Shown in pieces: positions 1 to 7,671 of a stretch of 30,677 nucleotides of DNA. How positions within the stretch are numbered: position 1 is the first letter of the stretch; each line of letters opens with the position of its first letter. Made by a program: the position numbers and the translations under genes. The notes beneath the pieces were generated by a model that did not search any database, was not told the DNA's origin, and saw only the letters and a program-made list of their open reading frames with translations. This stretch comes from Geobacillus icigianus (GTDB lineage: Bacteria > Bacillota > Bacilli > Bacillales > Anoxybacillaceae). Location: the NCBI RefSeq assembly GCF_000750005.1, contig NZ_JPYA01000071.1, positions 1 to 30,677 of the forward strand, read 5' to 3'.

Positions 1-8
1 AAAAAATC

Positions 9-24
9 ATACTATATATTGTTT
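9..24. promoter_or_regulatory. Candidate NrdR box upstream of nrdJ
   Basis: The 16 bases agree with the published NrdR-box consensus acaCwAtATaTwGtgt at 14 of 16 positions, including the whole CwAtATaTwG core. NrdR is the ATP/dATP-sensing repressor of ribonucleotide reductase genes, and the site lies about 90 bp before the start of a ribonucleotide reductase. NrdR boxes normally occur in pairs a whole number of helical turns apart. No convincing second box is seen downstream (only a weak partial match near 34-43), so a partner may lie upstream of the window edge. Confidence 0.65.
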
Positions 25-110
25 TTTTCTGTTCGATATGGTAAGGTAGAGAAGACAGGGCAACGTTGGCAAAAACATGAGAAACTATAGAAAAGAGGAG
101 AGATAGGAGA

Positions 111-2684
111 ATGACGGTGGCGTCATCCGAAAAAATGAAGATCGATATCGACAAACTGAACGAGGACATCCGCCTATTTCCGCAAGTGCATCCGATTACG
201 CCCGATATGCACATCACCCATAAAGGCGTATCCCGTTTGGTGATGCTTGACCGGTATTCGTTCAAGGACACGGAGAAATTGACGCTCGCGCCGGGCGATT
301 TTGTCGTGTTGACGATCAAGGAAGATCCGAAGTTTCCTGCCCGCGGCCTCGGGTTTATCGTTGACGTTGATTGGGAGACGAAAAAAGCGCGCGTGCTGAT
401 TGAGGACGAATACCGGCACGTGCTCGAAGGCGAAGAAGCGGAGACCGGCATTGTCGTTCGGTCGCTCGACATTATCGACAAGCCGCTCGAGATTTTCTAT
501 GAGCAAATCGCCAAGCGGAACGCAACCGGGCTCGCGGCTGTGGAGAAAACGGAAGAAAAGCGCCACGAGTGGTTCGAAAAGTTTTATCAAGAGCTCTCGA
601 GCATGAACTTTGTGCCGGCCGGCCGCGTGTTGTACGGCGCAGGGTCGGGCAAGGAAGTGACGTATTTCAACTGCTATGTGATGCCGTTTGTCAAAGACTC
701 GCGCGAAGGCATTTCCGAGCATCGGAAGCAGGTGATGGAAATCATGAGCCGCGGCGGCGGCGTCGGGACGAACGGCTCGACATTGCGGCCGCGCCATACG
801 CTCGCGCGCGGGGTAAACGGCAAATCGTCCGGGTCGGTCTCGTGGTTGGATGACATTGCCAAACTGACCCACCTTGTCGAGCAAGGTGGCTCCCGCCGCG
901 GCGCCCAAATGATCATGCTTGCCGACTGGCACCCGGACATTATCGAATTCATCGTCTCAAAAATGCAAAACCCGCGCATTTTGCGCTACCTGCTTGAAAA
1001 TATGGAAGACGAAGGCATCAAAAAAGCGGCGCGCGACAAGCTGAAATTCACGCCGCTCACCGACCGGGAGCGGGCGATGTACGAAGCGATCGTCCGCTAT
1101 AAGAACGCACCGGACTACGGAGGCTTCACGGAGGAAATCATTAAAGACGCGGAAGAAAAACTGCGCACCGGCGGTACATATACAGTGCACAACCCTGACT
1201 TTTTGACCGGTGCGAACATTTCCGTCTGCTTGACGAAAGAGTTCATGGAGGCGGTCGAAAACGACGAAGAATATGCGCTTCGCTTCCCGGATGTGGAAAC
1301 TTATTCCGAAGAGGAAATGCGCATTTATAACGAAAAATGGCATGAAGTCGGCGATGTGCGCGAATGGGAGAAAATGGGCTACCGCGTTCGCGTCTACCGA
1401 AAAATCCGCGCCCGCGAACTGTGGAAGCTGATCAACATTTGCGCGACGTATTCGGCCGAGCCGGGCATTTTCTTCATCGACAACGCCAATGAAATGACGA
1501 ACGCCCGCGCGTACGGGCAAAAAGTCGTGGCGACCAACCCGTGCGGGGAACAACCTCTCGCACCATATTCTGTCTGCAACTTGGCCGCGATCAACTTAGC
1601 GAACATGGTGGACAAAGAACGAAAGGTCGTTGACTACGAAAAACTGAAACGCACGGTTGAAATCGGAGTGCGGATGCAAGACAACGTCATCGACGCGACG
1701 CCGTACTTCCTTGAGGAAAACAAAAAGCAAGCGCTCGGCGAGCGCCGCATCGGCCTTGGCGTCATGGGGCTGGCTGACTTGCTCATTTACTGCGAAAAAG
1801 CGTACGGTTCTGAGGAAGGAAATCAACTGGTGGACGAGCTGTTCCGCACGATCGCCACGACCGCGTACCGGGCGTCGATCGAGCTGGCGAAAGAAAAAGG
1901 CAGCTTCCCGTTTTTGGTCGGCGAAACGGAGGAAGAGACGCGCAAGCTGCGCGAAGCGTTCATCAACACCGGCTACATGAAACGGATGCCGGAAGACATT
2001 CGCCAAGATATTTTGAAATACGGCATTCGCAACTCGCATTTGCTGACGGTGGCGCCGACAGGATCGACGGGAACGATGGTCGGCGTCTCGACCGGCCTGG
2101 AGCCGTACTTCTCGTTCTCGTACTACCGGAGCGGACGCTTGGGCAAATTTATCGAAGTGAAAGCGGACATCGTCCAAGAATATTTGGACAAACATCCAGA
2201 AGCCGACCCGACCCACTTGCCGCCTTGGTTTGTAACGGCGATGGACTTGCCGCCGGAAGCGCACGCCGACGTGCAGTGCATCATCCAACGTTGGGTCGAC
2301 TCGAGCTTGTCAAAAACAGTCAACGCGCCAAAAGGCTACACCGTTGAGCAAGTGCAAAAAGTGTACGAGCGTCTATGGCGCGGCGGTGCGAAAGGCGGCA
2401 CCGTCTATGTCGACGGCAGCCGCGATACGCAAGTGTTGACGTTAAAGGCAGAGGAAAATCAGATCGAAGAGCAGCTTGAACTGCTCCCCGAAGAGGGGGA
2501 AGAACACGAAGCGAAACGCCCTGTCGTGCTCGTTGATACGATTCAAGACGTGCGCGCCACCGATGTGACGATCGGCTCGGAAATCGGCAACATTTGCCCG
2601 ATTTGCCGCGAAGGGACGGTCGAAGAGATCGGCGGTTGCAACACGTGCACGAACTGCGGCGCTCAGCTGAAGTGCGGGTTGTAA
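111..2684 (+). CDS. nrdJ: Class II (adenosylcobalamin-dependent) ribonucleoside-diphosphate reductase
   Basis: Reduces ribonucleotides to deoxyribonucleotides in the cytoplasm, using an adenosylcobalamin-generated thiyl radical instead of a separate radical subunit. The 857-residue protein has the NPCGE active-site motif at 476-480 (predicted radical Cys478, Glu480), Cys188 and Cys489 as the expected redox pair of the barrel, and a C-terminal four-cysteine ribbon (CPxC, then CNTCTNC) typical of the long TIGR02504-type NrdJ, used for reactivation and metal binding. The start ATG follows a purine-rich GAGGAGAGATAGGAG sequence. A NrdR-like box lies upstream and a strong terminator follows, so it is probably monocistronic unless genes precede the window. 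B. subtilis uses class Ib enzymes instead. Being class II, it works without oxygen but needs vitamin B12. Family assignment is secure; diphosphate versus triphosphate specificity is inferred from the family. Confidence 0.95.
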   Translation: MTVASSEKMKIDIDKLNEDIRLFPQVHPITPDMHITHKGVSRLVMLDRYSFKDTEKLTLAPGDFVVLTIKEDPKFPARGLGFIVDVDWETKKARVLIEDEYRHVLEGEEAETGIVVRSLDIIDKPLEIFYEQIAKRNATGLAAVEKTEEKRHEWFEKFYQELSSMNFVPAGRVLYGAGSGKEVTYFNCYVMPFVKDSREGISEHRKQVMEIMSRGGGVGTNGSTLRPRHTLARGVNGKSSGSVSWLDDIAKLTHLVEQGGSRRGAQMIMLADWHPDIIEFIVSKMQNPRILRYLLENMEDEGIKKAARDKLKFTPLTDRERAMYEAIVRYKNAPDYGGFTEEIIKDAEEKLRTGGTYTVHNPDFLTGANISVCLTKEFMEAVENDEEYALRFPDVETYSEEEMRIYNEKWHEVGDVREWEKMGYRVRVYRKIRARELWKLINICATYSAEPGIFFIDNANEMTNARAYGQKVVATNPCGEQPLAPYSVCNLAAINLANMVDKERKVVDYEKLKRTVEIGVRMQDNVIDATPYFLEENKKQALGERRIGLGVMGLADLLIYCEKAYGSEEGNQLVDELFRTIATTAYRASIELAKEKGSFPFLVGETEEETRKLREAFINTGYMKRMPEDIRQDILKYGIRNSHLLTVAPTGSTGTMVGVSTGLEPYFSFSYYRSGRLGKFIEVKADIVQEYLDKHPEADPTHLPPWFVTAMDLPPEAHADVQCIIQRWVDSSLSKTVNAPKGYTVEQVQKVYERLWRGGAKGGTVYVDGSRDTQVLTLKAEENQIEEQLELLPEEGEEHEAKRPVVLVDTIQDVRATDVTIGSEIGNICPICREGTVEEIGGCNTCTNCGAQLKCGL

Positions 2685-2706
2685 TGGGAAAGGATGGGAT
2701 GAACGA

Positions 2707-2740
2707 AACGCTGGTTCTATAACAGAACCAGCGTTTTTTT
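2707..2740 (+). terminator. Intrinsic terminator of nrdJ
   Basis: A perfect 12-bp stem (2707-2718 with 2724-2735), a 5-nt loop and a run of seven T. It ends the nrdJ transcript 22 bp after the stop codon. Confidence 0.93.
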
Positions 2741-2798
2741 ACATAAAGGGGAAAAACGAAAATATAGTGATAAAAGGGAAACGAAAAGGGGGAGCGCT

Positions 2799-4211
2799 AT
2801 GATTGTTCATGTCGTCCAACGCGGGGAATCGCTTTGGCAGTTGGCTCAGCGTTACCGCGTTCCGCTTGAGCGGATTGTCGCCGCCAACGAACTGAGCGAC
2901 CCGAACCGGCTCGCCATCGGGCAGGCGGTGGTCATTCCGGTGCCGTATCGCTATCATACCGTCCGTGCCGGGGAAACGGTATGGCAGATCGCCCGCGCCT
3001 ATGGAGTGACGGTCGAAGCCATCGGGCAGACGAACCGGCTCGCCAACCCGGCGTTTATTTATCCGGGCACGCCGTTGGTGATTCCGGCTCGCATTCATAC
3101 GGTGCGCGCTGGAGAAACGTTAGGGCAAATGGCCGCCGCCTATCAAGTCAGCGTCCAGCAAATCATCGAGTTCAACCCCATCGCCGATCCGAATGCCATC
3201 GCTCCCGGACAGCGGCTCATCATCCCGCCGGCGAAACCGCTCATCGAGGTGAACGCATTTACGGTGGATCAAGGGGAGAAAGGGGCGGAGCAAGTGCGCG
3301 AAGTCGGCCGCCATTTGACGTATGCTGCCCCGTTCGCCTATACGATCCGCGCCGACGGCGGCCTGAATGCCGTCAACGATGTGGCGATCATTCAGGCGGC
3401 TTATGCCGCCCGTGTCGTGCCGATGATGACGGTCACCAACTTTACGTATCAGGATCCAGGTTCAAAATTGGCGCAGACGATCTTGACCGATGCCACGCTG
3501 CAAACAAGATTGCTTGAGAACGTCATTCAAGTGATGCGGGCGAAAGGATACCGGGCGCTGAACGTCGATTTTGAAAATGTCTACCCGTCCGACCGCGAGC
3601 GGTATAACGCGTTTTTGCGGCGGGCGGCGGCTCGGCTTCACGCGGAAGGATATTGGTTATCGACATCGCTCGCTCCCAAAATCAGCGCGGAACAAAAAGG
3701 GTTGCTGTATGAAGCGCACGACTATCCGGCCCACGGGCGCATTGCCGATTTCGTCGTGCTCATGACCTATGAATGGGGCTATCGGTTCGGGCCGCCGCAA
3801 GCCATTTCGCCGGTGAACCAAATTCGGCGCGTGCTCGATTATGCGGTGACCGTGATTCCGCGGGAGAAAATCATGATGGGGTTTCAAATTTACGCCCGCG
3901 ACTGGGTGCTGCCGCACGTGCCAGGGCAAGAGGCGGAAACGTTCAGTCCGAAAGAGGCGCTCGAGCGCGCCATTCGCTACGGAGCGTCGATCCAATACGA
4001 TGTGGCGGCGGCTTCGCCGTTTTACCGCTACACGGACGAACAAGGCCGCCAGCACGAAGTATGGTTTGAAGACGCCCGCAGCGCGTTGGCGAAATTTGAC
4101 TTGGTGAAAGAATACGGATTGCGCGGGATCAGTTACTGGGTGCTCGGGTATCCGTATCCGGAAAACTGGGTGCTGTTGGAAGACCACTTCCGCATTCGGA
4201 AACGGGGATAA
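2799..4211 (+). CDS. sleL: Spore cortex-lytic N-acetylglucosaminidase, LysM x3 plus GH18 (SleL/YaaH family)
   Basis: The 470-residue protein has three N-terminal LysM peptidoglycan-binding repeats (about residues 2-46, 52-95 and 99-142), followed by a glycoside hydrolase family 18 barrel (about 150-465). The catalytic strand reads NVDFEN, with Glu259 as predicted acid and Asp257 before it. There is no signal peptide; LysM begins at residue 2, as in SleL and YaaH, which reach the spore coat/cortex from the mother cell. Known members cleave cortex peptidoglycan containing muramic lactam during germination. Bacillus YaaH and SleL have two LysM repeats and are about 430 residues long, so the third repeat explains the extra length here. 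The ATG follows AAAAGGGGGAG at good spacing. It stands alone between two terminators. Family is sure; the cortex role and the gene name are inferred from homologues (YaaH and YdhD paralogues exist). Confidence 0.85.
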   Translation: MIVHVVQRGESLWQLAQRYRVPLERIVAANELSDPNRLAIGQAVVIPVPYRYHTVRAGETVWQIARAYGVTVEAIGQTNRLANPAFIYPGTPLVIPARIHTVRAGETLGQMAAAYQVSVQQIIEFNPIADPNAIAPGQRLIIPPAKPLIEVNAFTVDQGEKGAEQVREVGRHLTYAAPFAYTIRADGGLNAVNDVAIIQAAYAARVVPMMTVTNFTYQDPGSKLAQTILTDATLQTRLLENVIQVMRAKGYRALNVDFENVYPSDRERYNAFLRRAAARLHAEGYWLSTSLAPKISAEQKGLLYEAHDYPAHGRIADFVVLMTYEWGYRFGPPQAISPVNQIRRVLDYAVTVIPREKIMMGFQIYARDWVLPHVPGQEAETFSPKEALERAIRYGASIQYDVAAASPFYRYTDEQGRQHEVWFEDARSALAKFDLVKEYGLRGISYWVLGYPYPENWVLLEDHFRIRKRG

Positions 4212-4225
4212 GCTGGACGGCTGGA

Positions 4226-4263
4226 GCGTATGCGCCGATCATCGGGCATGCGCGTTTATTTTG
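4226..4263 (+). terminator. Probable terminator of sleL
   Basis: An 8-bp stem with one G-T wobble (4226-4233 with 4246-4253) continues, after a bulged G, into a 4-bp stem (4235-4238 with 4242-4245). It is followed by a T-rich tail, GTTTATTTT. Confidence 0.65.
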
Positions 4264-4346
4264 GTTGTTGGCGTTCGAGCTGCTTTTTTAGTTGATCGAT
4301 TTCGAAATCGTGCTGACGGATTTTATGCTTCAAATAGTCAATCGCC

Positions 4347-4571
4347 ATGACGCATGTCGCCAACCAAATCTCAGATGAGAAAAAGCAAGTGTTGCTTGAG
4401 CAGATTCACGAAATCGGCCGTCAGCGGGATTGGTTCCATGTGTATAACAACATGTGGGATCGGAAATTGCATCTGGATGGCATGATTGGCAGCCGAGAAT
4501 ACCAGCAAATCGTGGCGGAAACCGATGGGCATGGTCGTTGGTTTCGGTGGGAGATGAACAGCTCAAATTAG
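4347..4571 (+). CDS. Small hypothetical ORF, doubtful
   Basis: I do not recognise this 74-residue product. It is polar, with a helical-looking middle (EKKQVLLEQIHEIGRQRDW), no membrane segment and no cysteines. No Shine-Dalgarno sequence precedes the ATG, which argues against the start and perhaps the gene. A 30-codon reading frame on the opposite strand (4348 down to 4256, lysine/glutamine-rich and coiled-coil-like) begins on the same four bases (CATG), so at most one of the two is likely to be real. The ORF sits where the regulator splA precedes splB in B. subtilis, but it does not look like SplA. The stretch 4212-4678 otherwise holds the sleL terminator and the splB promoter region. It may be a decayed gene. 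Confidence 0.3.
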   Translation: MTHVANQISDEKKQVLLEQIHEIGRQRDWFHVYNNMWDRKLHLDGMIGSREYQQIVAETDGHGRWFRWEMNSSN

Positions 4572-4640
4572 GGGCAATGAGCCTTCCATGAAAAATGATG
4601 CCAAGCAAAAGAAGTACGCGATTTCCCTCCATCCTTGAAC

Positions 4641-4647
4641 CATACTA
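4641..4647 (+). promoter_or_regulatory. Candidate sigma-G -10 element of splB
   Basis: CATACTA matches the forespore sigma-G -10 consensus (CATNHTA) exactly and lies 32 bp before the splB start. B. subtilis splB is known to be sigma-G dependent. No good GHATR -35 element is found at 17-18 bp, so the call rests on the -10 element and on gene function. Confidence 0.45.
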
Positions 4648-4678
4648 ACATCGAATATGAAAACTTGGAGGGAAACGA

Positions 4679-5704
4679 ATGAAACCGTTTGTGCCCAAAC
4701 TTGTGTATTTCGAGCCGGAGGCGTTGTCGTATCCGCTCGGGAAGGAACTGTATGAGAAATTTACGCACATGGGCATCGAAATTCGCGAGACGACGTCGCA
4801 TAACCAAGTGCGCGGCATTCCGGGGGAGACGGAGCTGGCGCGGTATCGAAACGCGAAAGCGACGCTCGTTGTCGGCGTGCGGCGGACGCTGAAATTCGAC
4901 TCCTCAAAGCCGTCGGCGGAGTACGCGCTGCCGCTGGCGACCGGGTGCATGGGCCATTGTCATTATTGCTATTTGCAGACGACATTAGGAAGCAAGCCAT
5001 ACATCCGCGTGTATGTCAACTTGGACGACATTTTCGCCCAGGCGCAAACGTATATTGACGAGCGCGCGCCCGAGATTACGCGCTTTGAGGCGGCGTGCAC
5101 GTCGGACATCGTCGGCATCGACCATTTGACCCATTCGCTCAAAAAAGCGATTGAGTTTATCGGCGCGACCGACTACGGGCGGCTCCGGTTTGTGACGAAG
5201 TACGAGCATGTCGACCATTTGCTTGATGCGAAGCATAACGGCAAGACGCGGTTTCGCTTCAGCGTCAACTCCCGCTATGTCATCCGCCATTTTGAGCCGG
5301 GAACGTCGTCGTTTGACGCGCGGCTTGCGGCGGCGCGCAAAGTGGCCGGCGCCGGCTATAAGCTCGGCTTTGTCGTCGCGCCGATTTACCGGCATGACGG
5401 TTGGCAGGAAGGGTATTACGAATTGTTTCAGGAGCTCGCCCGGCAATTGGAAGGGGTCGACTTGTCGGATTTGACGTTTGAGCTCATCCAGCATCGGTTT
5501 ACCAAGCCGGCCAAGCGGGTCATCGAGCAGCGTTACCCAAACACCAAGCTCGATTTGGACGAATCGAAGCGCAAGTATAAATGGGGGCGGCACGGCATCG
5601 GCAAATATGTGTACGTTGACGAGGAAGCGCAGGAGCTGGAGGAAACGATTCGCTCGTATATCGCTCGCTTTTTTCCGGCCGCTCAAGTGCAGTATTTTAC
5701 GTAA
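4679..5704 (+). CDS. splB: Spore photoproduct lyase (radical SAM)
   Basis: Repairs the thymine dimer 5-thyminyl-5,6-dihydrothymine in spore DNA during germination, by a 5'-deoxyadenosyl radical. The 341-residue protein has the radical-SAM cluster motif CxxxCxxC at Cys90, Cys94 and Cys97. The conserved hydrogen-donor cysteine is Cys140 (in AACTSDIVGID), and Tyr96 and Tyr98 match the tyrosines implicated in the Geobacillus enzyme. A GGAGGG ribosome-binding site precedes the ATG. In B. subtilis splB follows the small regulator splA in an operon; here no SplA-like ORF is seen and a sigma-G-type -10 element lies directly upstream. The product should act in the forespore and germinating spore. A promoter for mntR overlaps the 3' end. 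Assignment is very secure. Confidence 0.96.
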   Translation: MKPFVPKLVYFEPEALSYPLGKELYEKFTHMGIEIRETTSHNQVRGIPGETELARYRNAKATLVVGVRRTLKFDSSKPSAEYALPLATGCMGHCHYCYLQTTLGSKPYIRVYVNLDDIFAQAQTYIDERAPEITRFEAACTSDIVGIDHLTHSLKKAIEFIGATDYGRLRFVTKYEHVDHLLDAKHNGKTRFRFSVNSRYVIRHFEPGTSSFDARLAAARKVAGAGYKLGFVVAPIYRHDGWQEGYYELFQELARQLEGVDLSDLTFELIQHRFTKPAKRVIEQRYPNTKLDLDESKRKYKWGRHGIGKYVYVDEEAQELEETIRSYIARFFPAAQVQYFT

Positions 5705-5724
5705 TGTCCTCTTCATGGTATAAT
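5696..5724 (+). promoter_or_regulatory. Sigma-A promoter for mntR
   Basis: TTTACG, a 17-bp spacer, then TATAAT preceded by TGG (extended -10). The -35 element overlaps the last codons of splB, giving mntR its own vegetative promoter and a leader of about 90 nt. Confidence 0.7.
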
Positions 5725-5819
5725 GGGATTGATTGCTATTTTTTGACCTGCCGGGAACGCTAGCGGTGTGTATGGGCTGGGGAAGGATGGCAGGCGAATG
5801 TGGCAGGAGGGGACATGCG

Positions 5820-6245
5820 TTGCCGACACCAAGCATGGAAGACTATATCGAACAAATTTATTTATTGATCGAAGAGAAGGGCTATGCCCGCGTTTCTGAC
5901 ATCGCTGAGGCGTTGTCCGTTCATCCCTCCTCAGTGACGAAAATGGTGCAAAAGCTCGATAAAGACGAGTATTTGGTGTATGAAAAATACCGTGGGTTGG
6001 TATTGACGCCAAAGGGCAGAAAAATCGGGCAGCGGCTCGTTTATCGCCATGAGCTGCTTGAGCAGTTTCTCCGTTTGATCGGCGTCAACGAAGAGAACAT
6101 TTATCGCGATGTGGAAGGGATTGAACATCATTTAAGCTGGAACGCCATTGACCGGATCGGCGATTTGGTGCAGTATTTTCAAGAAGACGAACGCCGCATT
6201 CAAGCGCTTCGCGATGTCCAAGCGCGCAATGAACAAGGAGAGTAA
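5820..6245 (+). CDS. mntR: Manganese-responsive transcriptional regulator MntR (DtxR family)
   Basis: Represses manganese uptake genes (mntH, mntABCD) when Mn2+ is bound. I chose the TTG at 5820 as start: it follows AGGAGGGG at good spacing and gives [12 protein letters not shown], which aligns with the B. subtilis protein start and yields 141 residues. The longer frame from 5733 lacks a ribosome-binding site. Predicted metal ligands are all present at B. subtilis numbering: Asp8, Glu11, His77, Glu99, Glu102 and His103. The N-terminal winged helix (about 10-70) contains [13 protein letters not shown] as recognition helix, and the C-terminal part is the dimerisation domain. A terminator starts inside the stop codon. 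In B. subtilis lipM precedes mntR; here it is splB. Confidence 0.96.
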   Translation: MPTPSMEDYIEQIYLLIEEKGYARVSDIAEALSVHPSSVTKMVQKLDKDEYLVYEKYRGLVLTPKGRKIGQRLVYRHELLEQFLRLIGVNEENIYRDVEGIEHHLSWNAIDRIGDLVQYFQEDERRIQALRDVQARNEQGE

Positions 6246-6266
6246 GCGGAAGGCTTGCTCTTTTTT
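6240..6266 (+). terminator. Terminator of mntR
   Basis: An 8-bp stem with one G-T pair (6240-6247 with 6253-6260), a 5-nt loop and six T. The left arm contains the mntR stop codon. Confidence 0.8.
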
Positions 6267-6335
6267 GTTCGCCGTACTAAGCGCCCTTGTTTGGTCTTAC
6301 ATATGTATAAACGGCCAAAAAAAGGGGGCGCGGCG

Positions 6336-7220
6336 ATGGACATTGATCTCGTTTTTTCCGGCGGCGGAGTCAAAGGATTTGCGCTGCTTGGAGCGTATGA
6401 AGCGATTGAGGAAAAAGGACTGCGCTGGAAGCGGCTCGCCGGCACGAGTGCGGGGGCGTTGCTTTCGGCGCTGCTGGCAGCGGGCTACAGCGCCCGAGAC
6501 ATCGCTCGACTGCTTGAGGAGCTGGAGCTGGAGCAGTTTTTGGATGCGCGTCCGCAGTGGATTCCGTTCCCGCTTTGGAAATGGGTGCGCCTTTACTGGC
6601 GTCTCGGCTTGTATCAAGGAAAGGCGTTTGAGCAGTGGCTGGAGGCTGCGCTTGCCGCCCGCGGCGTGCGGACGTTTCAAGATGTGTCGGCCGGCAGCTT
6701 GTCGATTGTCGCGTCCGATGTCACCAATGGACGCATCGTCGTCATGCCGGACGATTTGCATCGATACGGCATTGATGCCAAAACGTTTTCCATCGCCAAA
6801 GCGGTGCGGATGAGCATCAGCATTCCGTATTTCTTCGAGCCGGTCCGGTTAAACGGGCGGGACGGTCTGGCGCTCATCGTTGACGGCGGGGTGCTAAGCA
6901 ATTTTCCGCTCTTTTTGTTCGATGAGGAAAAGAAAATGAAAAAACGCCCAGTGCTGGGCGTTCAGTTGAGCCCCAAGCCCGGGGAGCGGCCAAAGCGGAC
7001 GATCAGCAACGCCCTCGATTTATATGAGGCGCTGTTTGCGGCGATGAAAGAGGCGCACGATGCGCGCTACATCTCGCGCCGCCACGAAAAAAATATCGTC
7101 TTTTTGCCGGTGGACAACGTCATGGCCACCGAATTTTCGATTGACCCAACAGCGCGCCGCCGTTTGATCGATTACGGACGCGAGCGGACGCGGCAGTTTT
7201 TGCGCCAATGGGCGTATTAA
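6336..7220 (+). CDS. yqhO: Patatin-like phospholipase family protein YqhO
   Basis: Probable serine lipid acyl hydrolase with a Ser-Asp dyad. The 294-residue protein has the oxyanion-hole motif SGGGVKG (residues 8-14), the nucleophile elbow GTSAG with Ser38, and the catalytic DGG with Asp182. No signal peptide is seen, so it is probably cytoplasmic or peripheral to the membrane. The frame is open from 6255, but the ATG at 6336 has an AAAGGGGG ribosome-binding site and gives the family start MDIDLVFSGGG. The gene lies between the mntR terminator and a bidirectional terminator shared with the leftward yqhP. Substrate is unknown even for the B. subtilis homologue; hydrolase activity is inferred from the intact motifs. 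Confidence 0.85.
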   Translation: MDIDLVFSGGGVKGFALLGAYEAIEEKGLRWKRLAGTSAGALLSALLAAGYSARDIARLLEELELEQFLDARPQWIPFPLWKWVRLYWRLGLYQGKAFEQWLEAALAARGVRTFQDVSAGSLSIVASDVTNGRIVVMPDDLHRYGIDAKTFSIAKAVRMSISIPYFFEPVRLNGRDGLALIVDGGVLSNFPLFLFDEEKKMKKRPVLGVQLSPKPGERPKRTISNALDLYEALFAAMKEAHDARYISRRHEKNIVFLPVDNVMATEFSIDPTARRRLIDYGRERTRQFLRQWAY

Positions 7221-7276
7221 ATCGGAGTGCGGTCACCACCGTTTGTCGCTGGCGCGAATCGAATGGGCGAAGAGAC

Positions 7277-7318
7277 AAAAAAAGAATCAAGCTAAAATGA
7301 AGCTCGATTCTTTTTTTT
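7277..7318. terminator. Bidirectional terminator between yqhO and yqhP
   Basis: An 11-bp stem with one A-C mismatch (7283-7293 with 7301-7311) has eight T on the right side and seven A on the left. It can therefore end yqhO rightward and yqhQ-yqhP leftward. The last bases of yqhP lie inside the stem. Confidence 0.8.
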
Positions 7319-7648
7319 GCCTTTTTTGCCCTCAATGACGGTCAGATGCGGAATGGCCGTCCGCTTTTTGAGCGGCCGCTTCAGCTTTGCCGGCTTTGTC
7401 TGTTTGCGCCCGGGGCGGGGATGGAGCTTTTTCGATTGCCGCACCGCCTTTCCGTACGACCATCGATCGCTGTCGGTGCGGCGTTGATAGACGAATCGAT
7501 AGAAGAGGAAAATGGCGGCCACAAACAGGGCGACAAACAGCAGCTGGCGGAACAGCACCGTCGGATGGGCAAAAAGTGTATAGAGAATGCCAACCGTCCC
7601 AAGCATGATGGTAACCCCAACAAGCGGATGAATGGTTCGGCGCCGCAA
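7292..7648 (-). CDS. yqhP: Small membrane protein YqhP (SA1360 family)
   Basis: A protein of about 118 residues with two hydrophobic segments near the N-terminus (about residues 8-25 and 31-50) and a very basic Lys/Arg-rich C-terminal half that should face the cytoplasm. No function is established. The frame opens with GTG at 7657, but the sequence AAGGGGGTG, almost perfect for Shine-Dalgarno, overlaps that GTG and lies 6 bases before the TTG at 7648, which gives MRRRTIHPLVGV. I therefore prefer the TTG. It is the second gene of the leftward yqhQ-yqhP pair (23 bp between yqhQ stop and this start) and ends within the shared terminator. Family identification rests on gene order and general resemblance to B. 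subtilis YqhP. Confidence 0.75.
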   Translation of the reverse strand: MRRRTIHPLVGVTIMLGTVGILYTLFAHPTVLFRQLLFVALFVAAIFLFYRFVYQRRTDSDRWSYGKAVRQSKKLHPRPGRKQTKPAKLKRPLKKRTAIPHLTVIEGKKGKKKNRASF

Positions 7649-7671
7649 TGAGTCCACCCCCTTTTGAACGA

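Noticed and set aside
174..932. Long minus-strand reading frames opposite nrdJ, accC, spoIIIAA and other genes (for example 174-932, 17772-19025, 11962-13155)
   Set aside because: They are mirror frames of strongly conserved genes in GC-rich codons, have no ribosome-binding sites and give proteins rich in Arg/His with no recognisable domains.
2741..2798. Sigma-E or sigma-G promoter before sleL
   Set aside because: Several AT-rich hexamers exist (ATATAGTGATAAAA), but none gives a -35/-10 pair with correct spacing.
5733..5819. N-terminal extension of MntR from the ATG at 5733
   Set aside because: There is no ribosome-binding site, the start would lie only about 10 bases after the -10 element, and the extension is absent from the family; the TTG at 5820 fits.
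6255..6335. N-terminal extension of YqhO
   Set aside because: It would start inside the mntR terminator and lacks a ribosome-binding site; the ATG at 6336 has one and matches the family start.
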